From positions 39,312,026-39,376,025 of the forward strand of contig CM064523.1 in the NCBI GenBank assembly GCA_032716605.1: 64,000 nt of DNA, written 5' to 3'. Below are positions 10,744 to 21,309 of the stretch, piece by piece. Under the pieces are notes generated by a model. The model did no database searches. It was not told where the DNA came from and was given only the letters and a program-made list of their open reading frames with translations. The position numbers and the translations under genes are program-made. Origin of the DNA: Paralithodes platypus. Its lineage: Eukaryota; Arthropoda; Malacostraca; Decapoda; Lithodidae. Position 1 is the first letter of the stretch, and each line of letters begins with the position of its first letter.

Positions 10744-11727
10744 TCAGGAAGAGGAAAGTGTTGAAGATCCAGGTGTCCCTGCTTGTAATTTTTGTCTTCT
10801 TTTTTGTTTTGCCCTGGCACCACTTTTTGTATTTATTAACTTCCCGAACATAGTCCGCATGTTGACATAAAATGTTGTAAACGTGTAGACTGAAAAGAGA
10901 AAAGGGAATGGATTAGTTTTGTTTTGAAACACTGAATGAAACGATGTAACTTTGTCAACCAATGAGGTTAAAAAAATATATAACATATTATAAAACACAG
11001 GACAATACGTTCACATGTTAGGTTATGGATATTAAAAAGTTAAAAAAAGCTTACCAGGTATGTTAAGAGCTTGGGCCTTCCTTTGACAAAGCCAGTCCTT
11101 GTGGGACCTGTCGCTGTGGCGAGGGTTCGCCTTGCTCCACAGCAAGGTTTTTTTGCTAGCCACTCTCCTATCTATAGATTTAGATTTCAAGAAATTGTAT
11201 TGTCATAAAGTACATTAAATAGTACATTTCTCCCTCCATTCTGGGAGTGATAATCCTAGTCTCTTCGTCAGAGTCTTGCTGTTTGTCCTCCTCCTGTATC
11301 TGATTTAAAGGCCCTGCCACAGCCTCCTGGTCGCTGTGGACCTCTAGCATATCCTCGGTCTGTGTGGGGAACAAGTCCACGTATGCTTGGCCCTAATTCC
11401 GATAAGGAAATTTCGCCTTCTGACATGGAGTATCCACCTCCAAGACAGGGCTTGGTTTCCTGGTCCGTTCGGCCTTCTGCACCTTGTTCTTGGGCATGGT
11501 GGAAGGTTTGATAGGCTGGAGCGTATACTGAGGAGTTGTTCACTGGGCCTGGCCTGGCCTGTCCGGCTCCTAATATGTGCCACCGACCCGGCCTTATCGC
11601 TAACAGACATTTGTGTGCTAATCTGAATGCAATTAAAAAACGTCTCACAGGTCAAACCAAAATTCTTGGCTACCACGCCGAGTTGAATGTCTGCAAGCAT
11701 GTCTGCATGTCCATGGCATAACATCAC
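10744..11727 (-). pseudogene. decayed MADF/Myb-SANT-like gene, two exons
   Basis: A minus-strand exon ends at 11055 with a donor (CCTG then GTAAGC). It encodes KTLLWSKANPRHSDRSHKDW and QRKAQALNIP, which looks like the first half of a MADF domain. A second exon begins at 10889 after TCTCTTTTCAG and encodes FYVNMRTMFGKLINTKSG, the second half with its conserved RT-x-x-GKL-x-x-x-KSG. The splice phases agree (1 base plus 2 bases). Upstream, 11500-11180 codes an acidic stretch (QIQEEDKQQDSDEETR), cut by a stop and a frameshift. MADF proteins of this type accompany PIF/Harbinger transposases or act as DNA-binding regulators. The C-terminal end is abrupt. No inverted repeats that would delimit a transposon were found here. 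Confidence 0.55.
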
Positions 11728-11798
11728 CCAATTTTGTTAGAACAAGGTAAAAAGGCGTCATAATGCTGAAGGGTTTAAGATAGGATCAATGCTTTGAT

Positions 11799-11824
11799 TA
11801 AAAAAAAAAAAAAAAAAAAAAAAA
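11799..11824. repeat. poly(A) run
   Basis: About 25 adenines, possibly the tail of an unrecognised retroposon. Confidence 0.6.
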
Positions 11825-11887
11825 TCCTCATCCATTATTGATTCAACTTTTCTCAAACATTGCATAACCAGGAAGTGTAAATTCTGG

Positions 11888-12119
11888 TTAACCCTCTCCG
11901 ACATATGACGCGATTTCGAGCCGATTAGGGATACTTTAAACCTTTGTTACCATCAGGGGTATTTAGAAACCTTTAGTTTAGTTACTTCAACCTCTGCAGT
12001 TGTCTTTGAGTTAGCTGTGGGCAGAAAACTAATTTTGGAGAGGTAATTATAAGTGAGAGAACTCGATTTCTTATTGCTAATCTGGCAACCTCTGCGTCAT
12101 ATGAGTCAGAAGGGGTTAA
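11888..12119. mobile_element. TTAA miniature element family C, copy C1
   Basis: This 232-bp segment starts TTAACCCTCTCCGACATATG and ends GCGTCATATGAGTC...GGGGTTAA. The ends are inverted repeats of each other with scattered mismatches, and TTAA lies on both sides. There is no coding capacity. The arm CATATGACGC also occurs at the right end of C2 (19188-19882). Only 19 bases separate it from B1. Confidence 0.75.
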
Positions 12120-12138
12120 AAAGTTCTGCATTTTGTAT

Positions 12139-12568
12139 TTAACCCTTTCGCTGCAGGTGACGTTCTGGAACGTCCTGGCAAGTTACAGCAATTTCCAGGC
12201 TTTAGAAGCCTGTAAAAACCGTAAAAATTTAGTGTCAGTGGGCGGGAGCGTGAGGGGCCCACCGCCGACGCTCAGAGCACCGAGCGGCTCACTGAGGTTG
12301 ACTGTGTCTCGCGCGGGTCTCTCTCTGTGTCTCCCAACAGTGTAGCCAAGTGAGCAAGTGTTACATAATAGCGGGTTTCCCGCGTTTCACTGGCACCACT
12401 GCGGGTGAACCAGACCACGTATGGGGCCCGTTCTGGTGTCATTTTGAAGCTATTCTCGCCTAGTTTTCGGCAGAACACACTTAATTTAATGCAGATGCTT
12501 AATTTATCATTCAGGAGTGCCTGAATATGCCCTAAATAGCCTAAACATGGCCGCAGCCAAGGGGTTAA
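12139..12568 (+). mobile_element. TTAA miniature element family B, copy B1
   Basis: A 430-bp element bounded by TTAA. The left end is CCCTTTCGCTGCAGG and the right end read inward is CCCCTTGGCTGCGGC, an imperfect inverted repeat. The interior includes a GC-rich core (GTGGGCGGGAGCGTGAGGGG near 12238) and an AT-rich arm with GAATATGCCC. It is the mirror orientation of B2 and related to B3 and B4. It has no transposase and is piggyBac-like by target site. Confidence 0.8.
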
Positions 12569-13454
12569 CAAAGATTCCGTAATACTGATTATATCATAAT
12601 TTTCTATTAACACAATTTCCTATAGATCTGAATATGTATCAACTCTGCGTAAGCATAGTGGTATCGCACCCCCGTATAGTGGTACAATGCCGGACAAAAT
12701 TTCTATCGTCCGTCTGTCTGTCCGGAAAATCCTCCTAGACCGTTTAATGGATTTTCACCAAACCTTACATTCTCGGGGGTTATTGCGATGGTTGCCCATA
12801 CTTGTTGGGACGGGTGTCGTGGGATATTGTGTTACAGTATTACCTCCAGGAGGTTTTATGTGTTGATTGCATATTTCTTTGCATATGCTGTAGCCTTCTT
12901 TACCTGGATTAAATTTTCTAGTGACTTAGATCTGTGTTGTTGTTGTATTGCTCTTCGGTGCTGTGCGACTGTTTTCGCACATTCTCCAGTGTTGTTGGTA
13001 GGTTGTCTAGTGTAAGCTTGAAGAGCAGTTCTGTAGTTTTGTTGACTTCCTCTATCAATGTTCATGGATGGGCCTGTGGAGTTACTGTCTGCTAGTTGCA
13101 CGGTTTACTGACAGCTTTGCCAGTCAATGTGGGAAGGGATCCGCCACTTGGGTAGCGAGATGGGGAAGGTAGGAGGGTGCATTATTGTAATTGCACGAGG
13201 ATACAACTGTGGTAGTTATATCTGGAACGAGAGTGCTGTTCCAAACATATTTATTATGTCTAAAGTTGATGAGTAATTAATTTCTAGGTTGAAATATGTG
13301 AGAATGTAGGGTTCTGAAAGTAAACTGTAGTTGGTGTTGTGCAAGTAGTTGAAGAGGTCATTTCCTGCTGCATTGGGTTTCCATTTACTCCATTAATGGT
13401 CTCCTATTACTATGTAGGGAGGGAGTACTTCATGTTATTCTAACTTTTAGTACA
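12569..13454. other. no gene seen
   Basis: Contains a short palindromic segment with CGTCCGTCTGTCTGTCCGG near 12706-12725 and an ACCTCCAGGAGGTTTT hairpin near 12842. Frames over 12788-13101 lack family character on either strand. Confidence 0.45.
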
Positions 13455-13890
13455 ATTCTTTGATTCGTCCCCATCTGGAATACTGTTGATAATTTTAGTG
13501 TCCATATTATCAAAAGGACATGCATAAACTGTAGAGAATGCAGCGAAGAGTAACAATAACGATTCTTAGACTTAGAAATATACAATACGGAAAACGTCTA
13601 ACAGAGTTATATCTGTTTTAGTTACATTTTGTTTACAAAACGCAGGCTAAGAGGAGACGTAATCCAAGTGTTTAAAATTATTAAAGGTATTGGTAATATG
13701 GATGTCAAAAATACGTCATAATAGATCATTCAAATTATACTTGAGGAAATGGTTGTAAGATCATTGGAAAGCCTTGGAACTCACAAGAGGCAAAGCATTT
13801 TGTTTAATCCATAGTAAACCTATGGAATGGACTACCTAATGTCATTGAGTGTAGTACTGATGAAACTTTCATAATTCGACTATTCATAGT
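13455..13890 (+). pseudogene. LINE RT C-terminal fragment, heavily decayed
   Basis: Across stops and shifts the plus strand reads IRPHLEYC, then PYYQKDMHKL, MQRRVT, RLTELYLF and VFKIIKGIGNMD, ending near MEWTT. This matches the order VRPHLEYC, KDI-x-x-LE, VQRRAT, RL-x-x-L-x-LF and FKI-x-KG seen at the C-terminus of several CR1-like RTs. At least four stops interrupt it. There is no RT core upstream. Confidence 0.65.
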
Positions 13891-13897
13891 GTGGCCG

Positions 13898-13916
13898 TGA
13901 CGTCAGGTCACGTGAC
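13898..13916 (+). promoter_or_regulatory. adjacent CRE and E-box palindromes
   Basis: TGACGTCA (13898-13905), a perfect CRE palindrome, is followed one base later by the ten-base palindrome GTCACGTGAC (13907-13916) with an E-box core. They lie at the end of the LINE fragment. No gene start is visible nearby, so regulatory use is only a possibility. Confidence 0.3.
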
Positions 13917-15652
13917 AATAATAAACAAACCAAGCCTTGGCCCTATGGTAGGGGGTTGCCGCGCGCTTGTACACAAAGAGACTGGTCAAATTTGTGTTGT
14001 ACCAGGCTGTTTTAGCACACACGGACAAGACAATGTGCTTTTGTATTGATTTAAGGAAAATATATTAAGGAAACAATAACAAGCTTCGAAGCAGTAACAT
14101 CAAATAATATGATGAATAGATGATAAGACTGAATATTGAGCTCTCTCCTTTAATATGTGTGGATGTTTGGATTATTATGAACATATCTTCAGTAATTTTA
14201 CCCAAATATATATAGGCCTAGTTCATTCATAAAACTACAGATGCATACAGTACCTATCAGACGGCAACGGTCAATAAGAGTAAAGTTTTGTTATTATTTT
14301 GTATATAAAGCGCAAAGCTCTTTATCATCCATCGCCGTCTGGAAACTGTCTAATATCTTCTTGAATAAGGACTAGGCTTAACAATTATCTGTACTGATAT
14401 TTATTGTCTCATTTTACACAATATATTTGTATACACATTTATGTTTATCGATATATAGGGAGGTAACCGCAATTCACGGCAAAGCGTATACCATTAGCCT
14501 ACACTAGATTACCGTATCCTATGCAAAGCCAACTGAAAACAAAAAATTAATAGGACACCAACAATCTATTAACCACATTAATGATGTATATGAAATGTCT
14601 GTTATGGTGGATGGGTGAGGGTACGGGAGATTTTTCGTGTGTTTTCGACCATTCCATTCTTCCACAAGATATGTTTATATCAATCTATTATACCTTCCAT
14701 AATGAGAGACAATACGATTCATCACGAAGTGTAGCCTACCGGCAGATATATAACAAACGTATATATTATATACTAAATGAAGAGACCAGGAATAATCGTG
14801 TGTCTTTAGACCTCTTCATATAGATTAGAATGTAGGTTAAAGTCATTTACGGTACAAGTATATCGTTTGCTTCAACAGACAAATGATATAAATCTGAATT
14901 TGGCTCTTTTACCAACCATTGGCGTGCAACAATATCAAACCCACCAAACCTACCTAAGAATTAACTTAACTAACGGTTTATTTGAGGAGGCTTAAGCAAA
15001 GTCCGTTGTATAAATATATGTTACCTTCCAGGAGAATATACGATTTATCATGAAGTTTGTCGGTTGAAGCAAAACTATATACCTGGTACCGGTTATGTAC
15101 ATACCTTACCTACATTATGATCCATGTGAATTGGTCTAAAATTCTGTTCTTCTCATATAGTTTATGATATATAAGTGCGTTTCATCTCCGCAGGTAGGCT
15201 ACACTTCGTGATGAATCATATGTTATCTAACAGTGGAAGGTAAATGGATAAATGGATTGTGCAAAGGATCGATATAAACAGCTTTGTAAGGATGGAATGG
15301 TCGAAAACACAGGAACAATTCCTTTATTTAAACTCATCCACCCACACAAACACTACCTTGTGTAAAATTCATCAATTTACAGTTAGTATTTTTAAGTCTA
15401 GCCCATATATAAGGTGATATTTGGTGTAGGTTTTAACTTTTGAACTTGTTTGACATCAAATGTTGATTAAAATCCAAACTCGATCGGTTATATTTTGTCA
15501 ACTCGGGTATTTCTATAGTTGCGGGATTTTTGCGGGTAGAGGGTATTACAATAAGCTAAATACATCGGAGATTTGACCATATTAATGTATTATGCATCAC
15601 TGAAATTATAAGCAGGCCTAGCCTATGTACCGGTAGATTGTGTTACGTGCCT
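13917..15652. other. AT-rich sequence, no gene seen
   Basis: No protein-like frame. Two near-inverse segments lie at 14460-14760 and 15010-15330 (for example GATTCATCACGAAGTGTAGC versus GCTACACTTCGTGATGAATC). They suggest a degraded long inverted repeat about 800 bases across. Confidence 0.5.
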
Positions 15653-15869
15653 TTAACCCCTTCTGTACCGGTGATGTACTTTTCAATATATTCTGGCCAC
15701 TATTAGACGATTTTGTACAGCTTAGGAAGGACGTCTACTCATTACAAGGTTACAGCCTATCTCAATTAATCCTTTTATATATCATATATCTTTCCCAAGC
15801 TTAAACAAAATCGTCTAAATGTAGCTGAAATTAAATACACAAATACGTCACCGGTAAAGAAGAGGTTAA
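15653..15869. mobile_element. TTAA miniature element family D
   Basis: A 217-bp element. The left end is TTAACCCCTTCTGTACCGG and the right end read inward is TTAACCTCTTCTTTACCGG, so about 16 of 19 positions match. TTAA lies at both ends and there is no ORF. Confidence 0.75.
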
Positions 15870-15975
15870 TATTCTGTTCTCAAAGAGTTCTGTACGGTAT
15901 TCATGCGCAGTTCTGCTGAACAAGGCTTATAATCTTTATAGTATATCTAATTTCCAAAACGTAGACATTATTTGA

Positions 15976-16017
<42 letters not shown>
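15976..16017. repeat. (CT)n(AT)n microsatellite
   Basis: A compound CT then AT dinucleotide run. Confidence 0.85.
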
Positions 16018-16020
<3 letters not shown>

Positions 16021-16869
16021 ACAATAAGAAAAAATATATTACAGAAAGGAAGTGAGTAATGGAATGTTGGTGTCTTATAACAAACTTTTGTTTTCTGTTT
16101 CGCCTTCGCTCGTATAGTAATCATTAAAAAAATATACGGAAAATGGGTAAATATTAACATAGGCCTAGTATGGTGTAAAATTATAAAATCGACATGTAAA
16201 TAATGATAATACAGTATTTAAGTTAGCCCAGTATATAAGGAAATATAGTCGGTGTTGTTCACTCTTCATACACCCTGCTTTTATCACAAGGCAGTAATAA
16301 ATCTTCATTGCCGTAATTTCCCTCTATTTTACCCGAGGGACCCTCCCCCTTCAGAACACTAAGAATGTATGGCGATAACTCAATTTCCAGTGTTCATGTT
16401 AGAGACGGCATTACGAGCATATACAGTAGAAACCGATTCAATCGCATAGAGTTCAACGTGTTTATTTACACGGGAGTAGGGCCAATGATGCCCCACGCCG
16501 TCTGGTGGAGAAATCGGAACTATACCCCGTGCACACTATGAATATAAATATCATCCTATTAACTCCCAATTAACTGCGTTTACAAACAAATAGCACCATT
16601 ATTTACTGTGCTACCATTACCTTTTTCCACATAGGTTAGGTAGTTTCAGTAGCAATCAGCCTCGTTAGACTCAACAGATAAGTTGTTTCTCATTTTCCTT
16701 TGTACAGTTATCAGGTTGCTTATGGGAGATTCAGTCACCTGGGTTAACGGGTTTATGTTACTGATAACAGCGAATTAAGGTAAGGGATTGAGGTAGCCAT
16801 TACTTCTAGATGTGCCATTGGGGAATGGCACTAGCTTAATGAGTGTAGCTGTTAGTTTTTGTTTAGTAA

Positions 16870-16908
16870 AGGCCCTGTCACACGTGCGGGTTTTCGGTCA
16901 ATAAATTT
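16870..16908 (+). repeat. left terminal inverted repeat of the Harbinger
   Basis: The first 19 bases match the right terminus perfectly; the next 20 match with a few differences. Confidence 0.85.
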
Positions 16909-17719
16909 CGGTCAATAAATTTCGATCAAGAACTTGGAGCAATTAATTGCTCAATGTTGTCACACAGTTCAATCTCTTCAGCAATACTTGCCGATTTTCT
17001 TTTATCTTATTTAAATATATGTATCTTTAATTGTACCAAATATCATAAAGTAGAGCACGTTAGATATATTATATGGCAGTTTATAGCCCGCGAATGTCAT
17101 TATTTATCCTCAGATGAAAGTTTTTGACATTTAAAGTTGGCTCTTTTCTGGCGGGAAACCAGTCACCACCATATAACAACAATGGATGACGAGGATGCTG
17201 TTGCGCTCACGTTATTATGTCTCCTCAAGAAGAAGAGAAGAAAGAAAAAGCATTTGTGGACATACAACTATCTTGCAATGAGGAAGGAGAAAAGTGTATA
17301 TTATAATTTGGTGAAGGAATTGAGCATTGAAAGCCCAGATTGACTCCGACAGTGGACAAGGCTAAACAAGAATCAGTACGAAGAACTTCTGGAACTAGTT
17401 ACTCCAATTATTGCAAAGAAGGACACCTGCATGCGGGAGGCGGTTTCTGCAGGAGAGCGACTTACCCTGACTCTACGGTATTTGGCAACAGGTATGATTA
17501 TTATGATAATAGCCTATAGTGTAGGCTATGAATATAGGCTATAGGCCTAGGCGGCTAACTAAGGCTAAAGCTAGGCTAATCTTTGGGTATTAGTGAATTT
17601 TTAGCACCAACAGTTAGCTCATCAACCTTTTTATGCCTAATAGCCTAGATCTGGTAGAGCATATACACCATGGCTAGGGCCTATATAGCCTAGCCTATGT
17701 CATTAAAAGCAGAAATATA

Positions 17720-17912
17720 GGTAAAAATTGAAGAGACCCCGGAAAGCCTTTTTACTAGTTAATTCTAGTTTTTGTTTTCTTTTTCTTTGATATACAGTGT
17801 TGTTTAATACCAAGGACCGTCGCATTTTAGTATTTTAAACATTAGCTTAACCTAACCTAACCGATAACTAACCGACGGTCTAAACCCAGCTCACGTTCCC
17901 TGTTTATGGGTG

Positions 17913-17943
<31 letters not shown>

Positions 17944-18161
17944 GTTTATGGGTACGCGACGGTCTAAACCCAGCTCACGTTCCCTGTTTAGTTTTCGGTT
18001 AGGTTAGGTTAAGTTAGGTTAGGTTAGGCTAATGTTGAAAATACTAAAATGCGACGGTCCTCGGTATTAAACAACACCGTATATCAATTTTCAATGAAAA
18101 ATAAACAAAAAACTAGAATTTACTAGTAAAAAGGCTGTCCGGGGTCTCTTAAATTTTTACC
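17720..18161. mobile_element. foldback-like element with long inverted arms around a tandem repeat
   Basis: Left arm 17720-17865 and right arm 18000-18161 are inverted copies with few mismatches. Shared words include GGTAAAAATT, GAGACCCCGG, TTTTTACTAG, ACCGTCGCATTTTAGTATTT and a TTAGGTTAGG-rich inner edge. The centre is three units of a 42-bp repeat starting at 17874, 17916 and 17958 (GACGGTCTAAACCCAGCTCA). There is no ORF. The element lies in the transposase intron. Confidence 0.75.
17874..17999. repeat. 42-bp tandem repeat, three units
   Basis: Units at 17874, 17916 and 17958 are nearly identical over GACGGTCTAAACCCAGCTCA and CGTTCCCTGTTTA. They form the loop of the foldback element. Confidence 0.85.
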
Positions 18162-18450
18162 GAAATATATTATAAGGGAGACTTATAAACAACAAATATA
18201 TGGTAGCATTCAAGACAGCTAGAGCAGCCTAACCTATTTACCATGTTTTCTTTATATTTTTGTTCAAGGAATATAGTGTTTTATTGTTGTTTTCATTGTT
18301 TGAGTGGAGGATTTGCATTAACTTACTCATCATTCATTAATCTGAAGATAGGCATCAAATTGCTCCATTTATTGGGTGAATCACGCTTTTACAGTAGATA
18401 CCGGTAAGGGAATTTGTGGGGTAGCCTAAATTGAATACACGATGAGTTGA

Positions 18451-18479
18451 GGGGGGGGGGGCTCACCCCCCCCCCCCCC
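18451..18479. repeat. G11-C14 homopolymer hairpin
   Basis: Eleven G, then CTCA, then fourteen C. It can fold on itself and is a likely assembly trouble spot. Further long G runs occur at about 19082-19098, 19950-19962 and 25405-25421. Confidence 0.8.
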
Positions 18480-18549
18480 TGTCATCCTCATATAGGCTAG
18501 CCTATGTTGATCTGTAACGGGGCAAGAACAGGTTGCCGGTATTTTGTGT

Positions 18550-18970
18550 TTAACACTTACGCTGCGGGCATATTTGGGCTATTTAGGGCATATTCAGGCA
18601 CTCCCGAATGATTAATCAAGCATCTGCATTAAATTAACTGTATTCTGACGAAAACTGGGGCGAAAATAGCTTCAAAATGAGACCAGAATGGGCTTCGTAG
18701 GTGGCAGGGTTCACCCGCAGCGGTGCCACAGACATGCGGAGAAAACGCTAATTATTAGCTCTCGCTCTCTCGGCAATACTGTTGTGAGACACCCGCGTGA
18801 GACACAGTCTCCCTCAGTGAGCGGCTCGCTGCTCTGAGGGTCGGAGGTGGGTCCCTCACGCTCCCGCCCACCGACACTCAATTTGTACGGATTTTACAGG
18901 CTTTTAAAGCCTGCAAATTGCTGTAAATTGCCAGGACATTCATGAATGTCACCTGCAGCCATTGGGTTAA
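18550..18970 (-). mobile_element. TTAA miniature element family B, copy B2
   Basis: 421 bp between TTAA sites, in the opposite orientation to B1. It starts CACTTACGCTGCGGGC and ends with CACCTGCAGCCATTGGG before TTAA. Shared interior includes GATTAATCAAGCATCTGC-like and CTTCAAAATGAGACCAGAA segments. No coding capacity. Confidence 0.8.
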
Positions 18971-19187
18971 TAGGCCTATGCCTATGTTGAGACAAAATGT
19001 GTGGTTGTCTCGTAAATAACTACCAAAACAAAGTTTTTTTTCCCATACTGACAAAATTGATGATAATTTCAATAAGTCCTAGGGGAGGGGGGGGGGGAAG
19101 GATGTAGTATCTGAGCATATGGTTGTCATGTTTAAATAGGTTGATCGCTCGCGGTTAGCCTAAGTTCCCGTCTACGATCGCTTGCGT

Positions 19188-19882
19188 TTAACTCCCTCCG
19201 TAATATTATGTTCCAATAAGTCCGAGGAGGCGGACGACACTTTATTATTGTCACTGTACCCCACAACTGTCAAACCCTCACTGCGGGACCGTTAGAAGTC
19301 GGAGAAACTTGGGGTTGCCACCAATCAACAGATTTTCATCTAACTTACCTAACTTACTGAGCTCAATATGACGCTAGAGCGTCATATAACTTATTAGAGA
19401 GCTATTAACCCTCGTCTAGCATTTTTTTTTTTGCTATTTTGGGCATATTCAGGCCCTCCTGAATGATAAATCAAGTATCTGCATGAAAAGAAATGTATTC
19501 AGGAAAAAACTAGGCGCTAAAAGTTTCAAAATGAGACCTGAACGAGCTACATAGCACTCGTCGTTCTCAGGCAGTGGTACCACCAACATGGGAGTTTAGC
19601 GTATAGCGGCATATTTTTTCCAGCTTCGCTCACTGCTGGCTACACTGCCGGCCTCTCGAGAACACAGGGAGGGTGAGTCAGTGGGCGGCGGTAGGCCCTG
19701 GGAGTCGGACGTGTGGCCCGCTGCACTCCCGGCCATTTGCACTCTATTTCAACCCTTTAAAAGCCTTAATAATGCTCCTAACTTGCTGCAAATTGGCACC
19801 CGGCTATAGCCGGGCGCTGCTCTTTAAGGGTTAAGATAAGTTCATATGTCGCTCTAGCGTCATATGAGTCGGAGGGAGTTAA
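19188..19882. mobile_element. TTAA miniature element family C, copy C2, containing B3
   Basis: The outer ends are TTAACTCCCTCCG and CGGAGGGAGTTAA, a perfect 13-base inverted repeat including the TTAA. The right arm carries GCGTCATATGAGTC as in C1. B3 (19405-19834) sits inside at its own TTAA pair, a miniature element nested in another. A second inverted pair inside (AATATGACGCTAGAGCGTCA near 19364) resembles the right arm. Confidence 0.65.
19405..19834. mobile_element. TTAA miniature element family B, copy B3
   Basis: 430 bp. It is closest to B4: both contain GGGCATATT, CTGAATGATAAATCAAGTAT, AACTAGGCGCTAAAAG, GCCGGCCTCTCGAGAACA and GTGAGTCAGTGGGCGGCGGT. TTAA lies at both ends. It defines a second subfamily of B distinct from B1 and B2. 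Confidence 0.8.
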
Positions 19883-20007
19883 GTTCCTGTCTATTTTGAT
19901 GGCTATTTGTCCCCTGTTGGCAATATATATGATGATGACAGTAAGTCATGGGGGGGGGGGGGGAAGAGGTGGGCAAAACCCCTCCTCAACCAATTGTTGT
20001 ATTCCAC

Positions 20008-20100
20008 AGCAGTCAAAATGAACGGGAACGTGATCGCGAGCGTCTGCGAAGAGTAAACAAGGCGGGCAGTACGCCTGAATACTACATCTTTGCCACTCCC
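20008..20100 (+). repeat. dispersed repeat, partner at 51359-51450
   Basis: AGTCAAAATGAACGGGAACG and GTAAACAAGGCGGGCAGTAC recur with changes at 51359-51450 (GTAAACAAGACGGGCAGTAC). Family unknown. Confidence 0.55.
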
Positions 20101-20149
20101 TGCTGGCAATATACCGGTATATGATGACAATAAGTCATGGGGGAGGAGG

Positions 20150-20560
20150 GTTGTCCCTCTTAGAGGGAGTAGGTCCGCTTGGGGTCCTTCTGTGTATGGC
20201 CACCCTCATTACGGGGAGTATGGCGTCCGTCAATAGATAGATAGATAGACACTGCCCCTTCCACTACGTGGAAGTATTTCTTCAATATATTTTTCCACTT
20301 TCTTTTCCCATACCGGTACCATAGGTGGTCTTCCACTACTAGCTGTTCCATTCACCTGACTCCCATATATCTTTCTTGGCATTCTGTCTTCATCCATTCT
20401 CTGATTATGATCATACCACCTCAGTGTACTTCTCTTTATCTACTCAACCACTCTACAATCAATGCCCAAAGCTTACTCTTCCATTCCAAAGGACTCGTAC
20501 ACTTCCGTATTACTTGGCCCATCTAGCCTATTCACGTCAGCTGCCATTCTGATTACATTA
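20150..20560 (-). pseudogene. LINE RT C-terminal fragment
   Basis: The minus strand reads STLRWYDHNQRMDEDRMPRK, then GSQVNG and SGRPPMV. This is the C-terminal LRWFGHV-x-RM-x-EDRL-x-K...GRP block of several LINE polyproteins. It has lost the RT core and includes frame breaks. A short GATA microsatellite (20236-20249) interrupts its end. It lies in the transposase intron. Confidence 0.6.
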
Positions 20561-20969
20561 TCTTATTTTCTGGTGTATAATTAGAACTATTTACTGTACT
20601 GTACTCTATAAATCTGTCGATCTTCAAATAAGTTGCACCACCCTTTTCACCAATAAATACCATGTAAAATCAGCCGTAAAAAGATATAAGATGCACTAGC
20701 TTTTTAAAGCAGATTTAGGAGCAAAATTTTTTTACCGGTACTTATGCTCCATGAAATCCAGTATATCCTACTGGTAAGCCGTTTTGAATAAATATGGTAC
20801 CGGTACTGTAATATTTTTGAAATTGTCTGATTGAATACTGTACTGTACTGTATATACCAGTACTGTTCTTACAACAGTTTAACAGTACCAGTAGTACAGT
20901 ATAAATCACTCAAGGTCATTGAATCATGTTTGTATATATCTATCTATCCATATACTCTGGCACGTACTC

Positions 20970-21305
20970 CATTTATTTATTTTTTTTGTTTTGGGGTGGC
21001 CAACTCCAAACAGAGCCCGAACAGGGACAACACAGCACAAAAACATCACACAAGTTTAGGTCGTCCAGGAGAAAAACCCAAAGACCCAGGATCATTTGGG
21101 GTCCCCAGCTAAGATTCCCAGATCCCAGATCTCCCGGAGATGCTCCGATTTCCGCAGGCAGACATGCAGCAAGGAGCACACCACAATGCCCGCCCACCAT
21201 GCATCCAGGCATACCCTTCATGAATACCGGCTCCCCGGGCCAGGCGCCCGACGGACTATTATCTAGTCCAACTGGTGCCTGAGCCCCTCTCCCAAATGAC
21301 CCCAT
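20970..21305 (-). repeat. unclassified retroposon with A-rich tail
   Basis: On the minus strand a GC-rich body of about 300 bases (GGGGTCATTTGGGAGAGGGG at its start) ends in GGCCACCCCAAAACAAAAAA and an A-rich tail. It separates two LINE fragments of similar type. The overlapping frames on both strands are not protein-like. Confidence 0.5.
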
Positions 21306-21309
21306 TTAC

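Noticed and set aside
11387..11721. Plus-strand frames opposite the MADF gene
   Set aside because: They are antisense shadows of GC-richer coding sequence on the minus strand.
12788..13101. Frames of 75-81 codons on both strands
   Set aside because: No motif, overlapping on opposite strands, and repetitive cysteine or glutamine composition from TTG-rich sequence.
20926..21305. Frames of 93-118 codons on both strands
   Set aside because: They lie in a GC-rich retroposon with an A-rich tail, lack domain character and overlap each other.
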